The position numbers and the translations under genes are program-made. This document shows, in pieces, positions 60,332 to 64,000 of a stretch of DNA of 64,000 nt. The stretch is taken from positions 806,001 through 870,000 of the forward strand of contig BSDZ01000086.1 of assembly GCA_030268105.1 (NCBI GenBank), written 5' to 3'. The notes under the pieces are model-generated. The model did no database searches. It worked only from the letters and a program-made list of their open reading frames with translations, and had not been told where the DNA came from. Numbering within the stretch: position 1 is the first letter of the stretch; the number at the start of each line of letters is the position of its first letter. The DNA is from Volvox africanus (lineage: Eukaryota > Chlorophyta > Chlorophyceae > Chlamydomonadales > Volvocaceae).

Positions 60332-62790
60332 GGTTACTTAGCTTCCATACGCCAGAAATCAGACCCCAAGGCCACCTGTGAGCGCAGAAAACCACAATAA
60401 ACGAGCCTTCATATTGTTTCTAATCACTTTATGAATTTCTATGTTATGATAAATAATGTTTATTGCTGACGACAATTTTCGCTTGCTGATTTATGACCAC
60501 ATTGCAAGGTGAAAATAATTAAATGCTTTCCCCTACCTCAACGCAGTCAGCGGTTGAAATTTATAATGCATTTATGTTGCAGATGTGGAACTATTATTCA
60601 AATGGAACAAAATACCGTACAAGAGTTCGATCGGTGGCCCCACTAGTTCGCTAATTAGATGCAACGATCTAACCATATATCCTTCTCTTTAGTGCTAGTA
60701 TTTTCTAGTTTCGTTCAACATTCTGTGCTACCCGTTGAGTATTTTTGACTGCAATTTGGTCGTGCTCTATCCTACAGGTTCGTAAATGCCTATGCCACTT
60801 TTAATTCATTGATAGTACTTTTAAATCGTATAAAGAATCAAAAATTCATTATGCAAACAATTGACTGAAATGTAAAGGGACCCATCGCGCCGGCCAACGC
60901 AGATCAAAATAGGCGGCGACAAACGTAACGAGCCACTTTTTAAACATGCAAAATAAGATGCATAATGTATGACGCTTTTGCGCATGTCGACAGCTCCCAA
61001 GATGTGACGGGTGAACACAGGTTGCAACTTTGGCGATGGACCCCGCACGTTCGCTCCTGTCTGCTAGATTAATCAATATGATAGATGAATATATGTCGAT
61101 CAATTATAATGCGCCAGGGGTTGAAACATGTATGTTTGGGTACCAGTTCGCTAGGGTTCGCTGCTGACAGGTTTGCAGAAGGCCCTCCAAGCGCCAGGGC
61201 CGTACAAAGCCTTTGAAGCATCACTGGATAGGATTAGCTGTTCGATAAAAAAAATTCCTGGAAATCAATTCGGTAGTGCTCTTTGATACGCAGGCATGAA
61301 ATGGTGATGCCGACAGCTAAGGTACGTCAGGTTACATCACAGTTGTCGCTGGCAGAATGCGGCATGAAACAGAAGCCAGCAGCTCTTCACTTCTTCAAAA
61401 TGCTCTAAGATCCAAACCTTAATGTAGCCTCACAATTGGGTCGTGCAATTTTCTGTGCACTCCTGCAAGCCGCTTACGCTCGTCGCAGCGATAACGGCTG
61501 TCAACGTCTAGGCGGTTAGAACGAGTATTTTACGTAAGGCAATGTCTGGGCATCCAAAGATCTCTTTTTGGGGGATCATATGTTCTCAGTCATCAGGAAT
61601 TGTTTATTGTGTTCGGGCAAGTGCCATGCTATTGTAGGTAGGAGGTTGGCGTGTCGAGCTGGTTTACATTTTACCGCAAGGAGGAGCATTCATCATATTT
61701 ACATTTAAAATAGGCTTTAATAGGCATTTAACTAAACCGAGCAAAGTCGTAACTACCGCACACCTTGCGCCCGCCAGATTAGTACCAGCTTGCCAGCCAT
61801 TCGTCGTCGACCTTTTCCCGGCATGAGTGCAAGATTACCAAGTTGGACCATGTAACCGCTCTTCATATATTAATATGAACTTATTGTGATTACAGAGACT
61901 CCTAGTTCCATATTGTCCAGTTCGGTTAAATACCACCTCGCGCAGCGAAGTCAATGATTTTTCCTTTGCGTGAAGCACAGCAAAAGTGTCAGGTATTCTC
62001 ATGAATTTTGTATAGCCTAACATTTTATGAAACTGCTGCCATAGGTGTCACGTCTGCCTGGCGAATATGAACACGCTAAAGAAAACCATGCAGCCCAGAA
62101 ACAGTAGCATCATTGAGCATGCGCCAAATCAATATCAATCGCTTGCAGGACAAGGAAATCCTGGGCATGCGGATGGGAGGAGAGTTTCTTTCCGAAAAGG
62201 CGAATGCACGACCTTGATGACGCCGACGACAGGCGGCGAGTTTTGCGGCTCTCCATACGAAGGGATTAGGTTACACAAACCATTACCTTCGTTGTGATGA
62301 GTGCACGCCTTCGATCTCCTCGCCGCATTCTTGCCAAATTAGGTACATGCGCACGAGCCTGCGTGCGCGCAAAGAGGGCAGCAATATATAGCGAGATGCC
62401 AGCACCCCAATCGCCTTCACATCGCACCACAGATCAACAGGATAGTTTCACTTCTGCCCTAACCCTAAATATGTCATGCTTATGGCTGTCAGGCAACGTA
62501 GCACGCCTCGTGCAACGAGGTCTCATCGTGCATAATACACCGCGCGGCTCAAGCCTTGTTCATGAACTAGGGATAGGCCCGCACTTGATGTGTATCATTC
62601 CTGTTTTCGGAGCACACGCAAGCCGATCGATGGAGTACGGATTTGAAACGATAAAACGCGTTTGTTTAACCGACTTGTGCACCTTGACACATTTTGTATT
62701 TGCAGGATCCTTCTTGCGCGCATTGGGCGACACCTTCCTAAGCATAAGAATGCAAGGAGTATATTTTCGTCATTGCCCCCCCAACGTCCT
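60332..62790. other. Intergenic region, no gene recognised
   Basis: AT-rich around 60400-60850 (possible promoter side of gene E). No exon, repeat or RNA gene could be supported. Confidence 0.4.
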
Positions 62791-62904
62791 CATGTGTCCG
62801 GCCAGCCGGAAGGTTCCAGCCCAGCAGGTGCCGGGACATGCAACAGCCCAGGACGCCGGAAGTCCGCTGTATGGACTGTCGCGATCTCACAAGCTGCAAA
62901 CTCT

Positions 62905-63680
62905 TTAAGCGGAAAGATTCCGCACAGAATGCCCCCCGAGAGATTCGTGTAGCTGGCCCCCGACGTTTGTTGGGTCATCCATTCCATACCACCGAAAAAT
63001 AAACCCACCGAACAATGAAGGCCGCGTCTCGTTTCCGTCAACCGCCGGTATGCTTGCCGCCAGGAGGGCGGCCGCAGACCCAGTGAACTTGACGTTACGT
63101 ACGTCTCGTACGTTCCGCATACGATACGCTTCGCCATCGAATCGAAGGCTTGTCATGCTCCAAACCCGCCTGCAATCCGTTCAGGCGATGTCTGTGTGTG
63201 AAATCGCCACCTCCAATCCATATCCATAGAACTTCATGCAGCCTTGCTTACACAGTCATGAAAAGACGTAATTATTCTACGTAAAAATTCGCGAAAAACA
63301 TATCAACCAGGAACCTTGCGAAGCCAAGCCCTTCGTCCATCTTCCCAACCTTAAACCGACACAGCCGATGCTGCCAGGTTTGCCAAGTTCAACCAGCAGA
63401 TCTAGCACTGACACCAATTAACACGTTAAGGAGCGAAGCACCCCGAAACATCGCATCTGTAAAGCCTTCGTGAAAGCTTCCGAAGCTTTTCTTGAACTCA
63501 AACTTCTTCACCACTTCCCCCATTGCGGAATGCCATCGCGGACACGCAAAAGAGAAGCTCTGCCTGCCATCCCGAAAAAGAGGAACAGCGGTATATGTAA
63601 CAGCCTTCTCTTTCCTTATCAAAACACACGCGCCCAAAGATGCACGTGTTGGAGCAAAAAGTGCTAAACAGCCGTCTTAA
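62905..63680 (-). CDS. Possible exons of an unrecognised minus-strand gene at the right edge
   Basis: Two minus-strand protein-like stretches. 63637-63389 includes AVPLFRDGRQSFSFACPRW and FEFKKSFGSFHEGFTDAMF. 63156-62905 includes NVKFTGSAAALLAASIPAV and SLFGGFIFRWYGMDDPTNVG. No reliable splice junctions, leader or family were found, and the 5' part would lie near or beyond the window end. Confidence 0.25.
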
Positions 63681-64000
63681 AAAAGCTTCACCATTGCCAA
63701 ATTCAGGGTCGCACATCTTGAACTACTCCCCACCGCGCCATGCCGTGCCCTGAAGCCGACAGCCAGCTCCCGCATAGACCAGCTCCAGAGCGGTCAGATG
63801 GTTGGCGCTTGTGCCAATAAAAAAAACAAAACGCAACGATCACTGACGCTTCAAGTCGAGTCTGGCGCTGCAGAAGGTCATCGGGGTTTCTTCTTGCACG
63901 CCCCGAGCGTGAAACTACAATTACTGCTTTCCTCATCTACACCCTTCACTCCCGCTGCCCATATCAAAGAGCTCGAACCAAGAATCCCAACGCCCGACAC

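Overview
The window is eukaryotic nuclear DNA. Genes are split by GT-AG introns, non-coding DNA is extensive, and there are microsatellites, LTR retroelements and inverted repeats. Two gene families point to a green alga of the volvocine/chlamydomonad type. One is the M11 (gametolysin-type) metalloproteases; the other is a set of secreted proline-rich (presumably hydroxyproline-rich) proteins. Two things sit oddly with Chlamydomonas or Volvox: many AT-rich introns, and AATAAA-like rather than TGTAA signals after two genes. I therefore do not name a genus.

Layout. 1-2165: an LTR retrotransposon on the minus strand (frameshifted gag, primer-binding site, 100-bp LTR), cut by the window edge. 4418-10056 (+): a ten-exon M11 protease of 462 aa. 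Its introns hold a ~270-bp (AATAT)n tract, a dispersed repeat and a 0.5-kb TRIM-like element. About 10880-15505: a pair of ~350-bp inverted repeats enclosing decayed minus-strand transposon-like exons, a solo LTR and a broken ammonium-transporter fragment. 16090-19800: repeat-rich, no gene seen. 27403-20051 (-): a second, twelve-exon M11 protease of 624 aa with a C-terminal Pro-rich domain, convergent with the first.

30906-60331: five genes for small secreted Pro-rich proteins, at 30906-32378 (+), 36396-37708 (+), 40503-43969 (+), 50456-52091 (+) and 60331-57810 (-). Between them lie an 18-bp minisatellite, a foldback element inserted in a TCTAGA-centred satellite, and a few unrecognised open frames.

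How the genes fit together. All seven main genes start with the same two-exon leader. Exon 1 encodes a signal peptide and ends in phase 1 inside a Gly (once Val) codon. Exon 2 encodes about 15-20 residues, usually ends in Gln, and ends in phase 0. Behind this leader sits either a metalloprotease body or one Pro-rich exon. Both proteases carry QExxHxxGxxH instead of HExxHxxGxxH, the variant known from the Volvox matrix protease VMP. The simplest reading is an extracellular-matrix or cell-wall cluster in which structural glycoproteins and wall-processing proteases share one secretion leader. The first two Pro-rich genes share an almost identical third exon with sharp edges while the rest of the two genes differ, which suggests exon-level conversion or shuffling.
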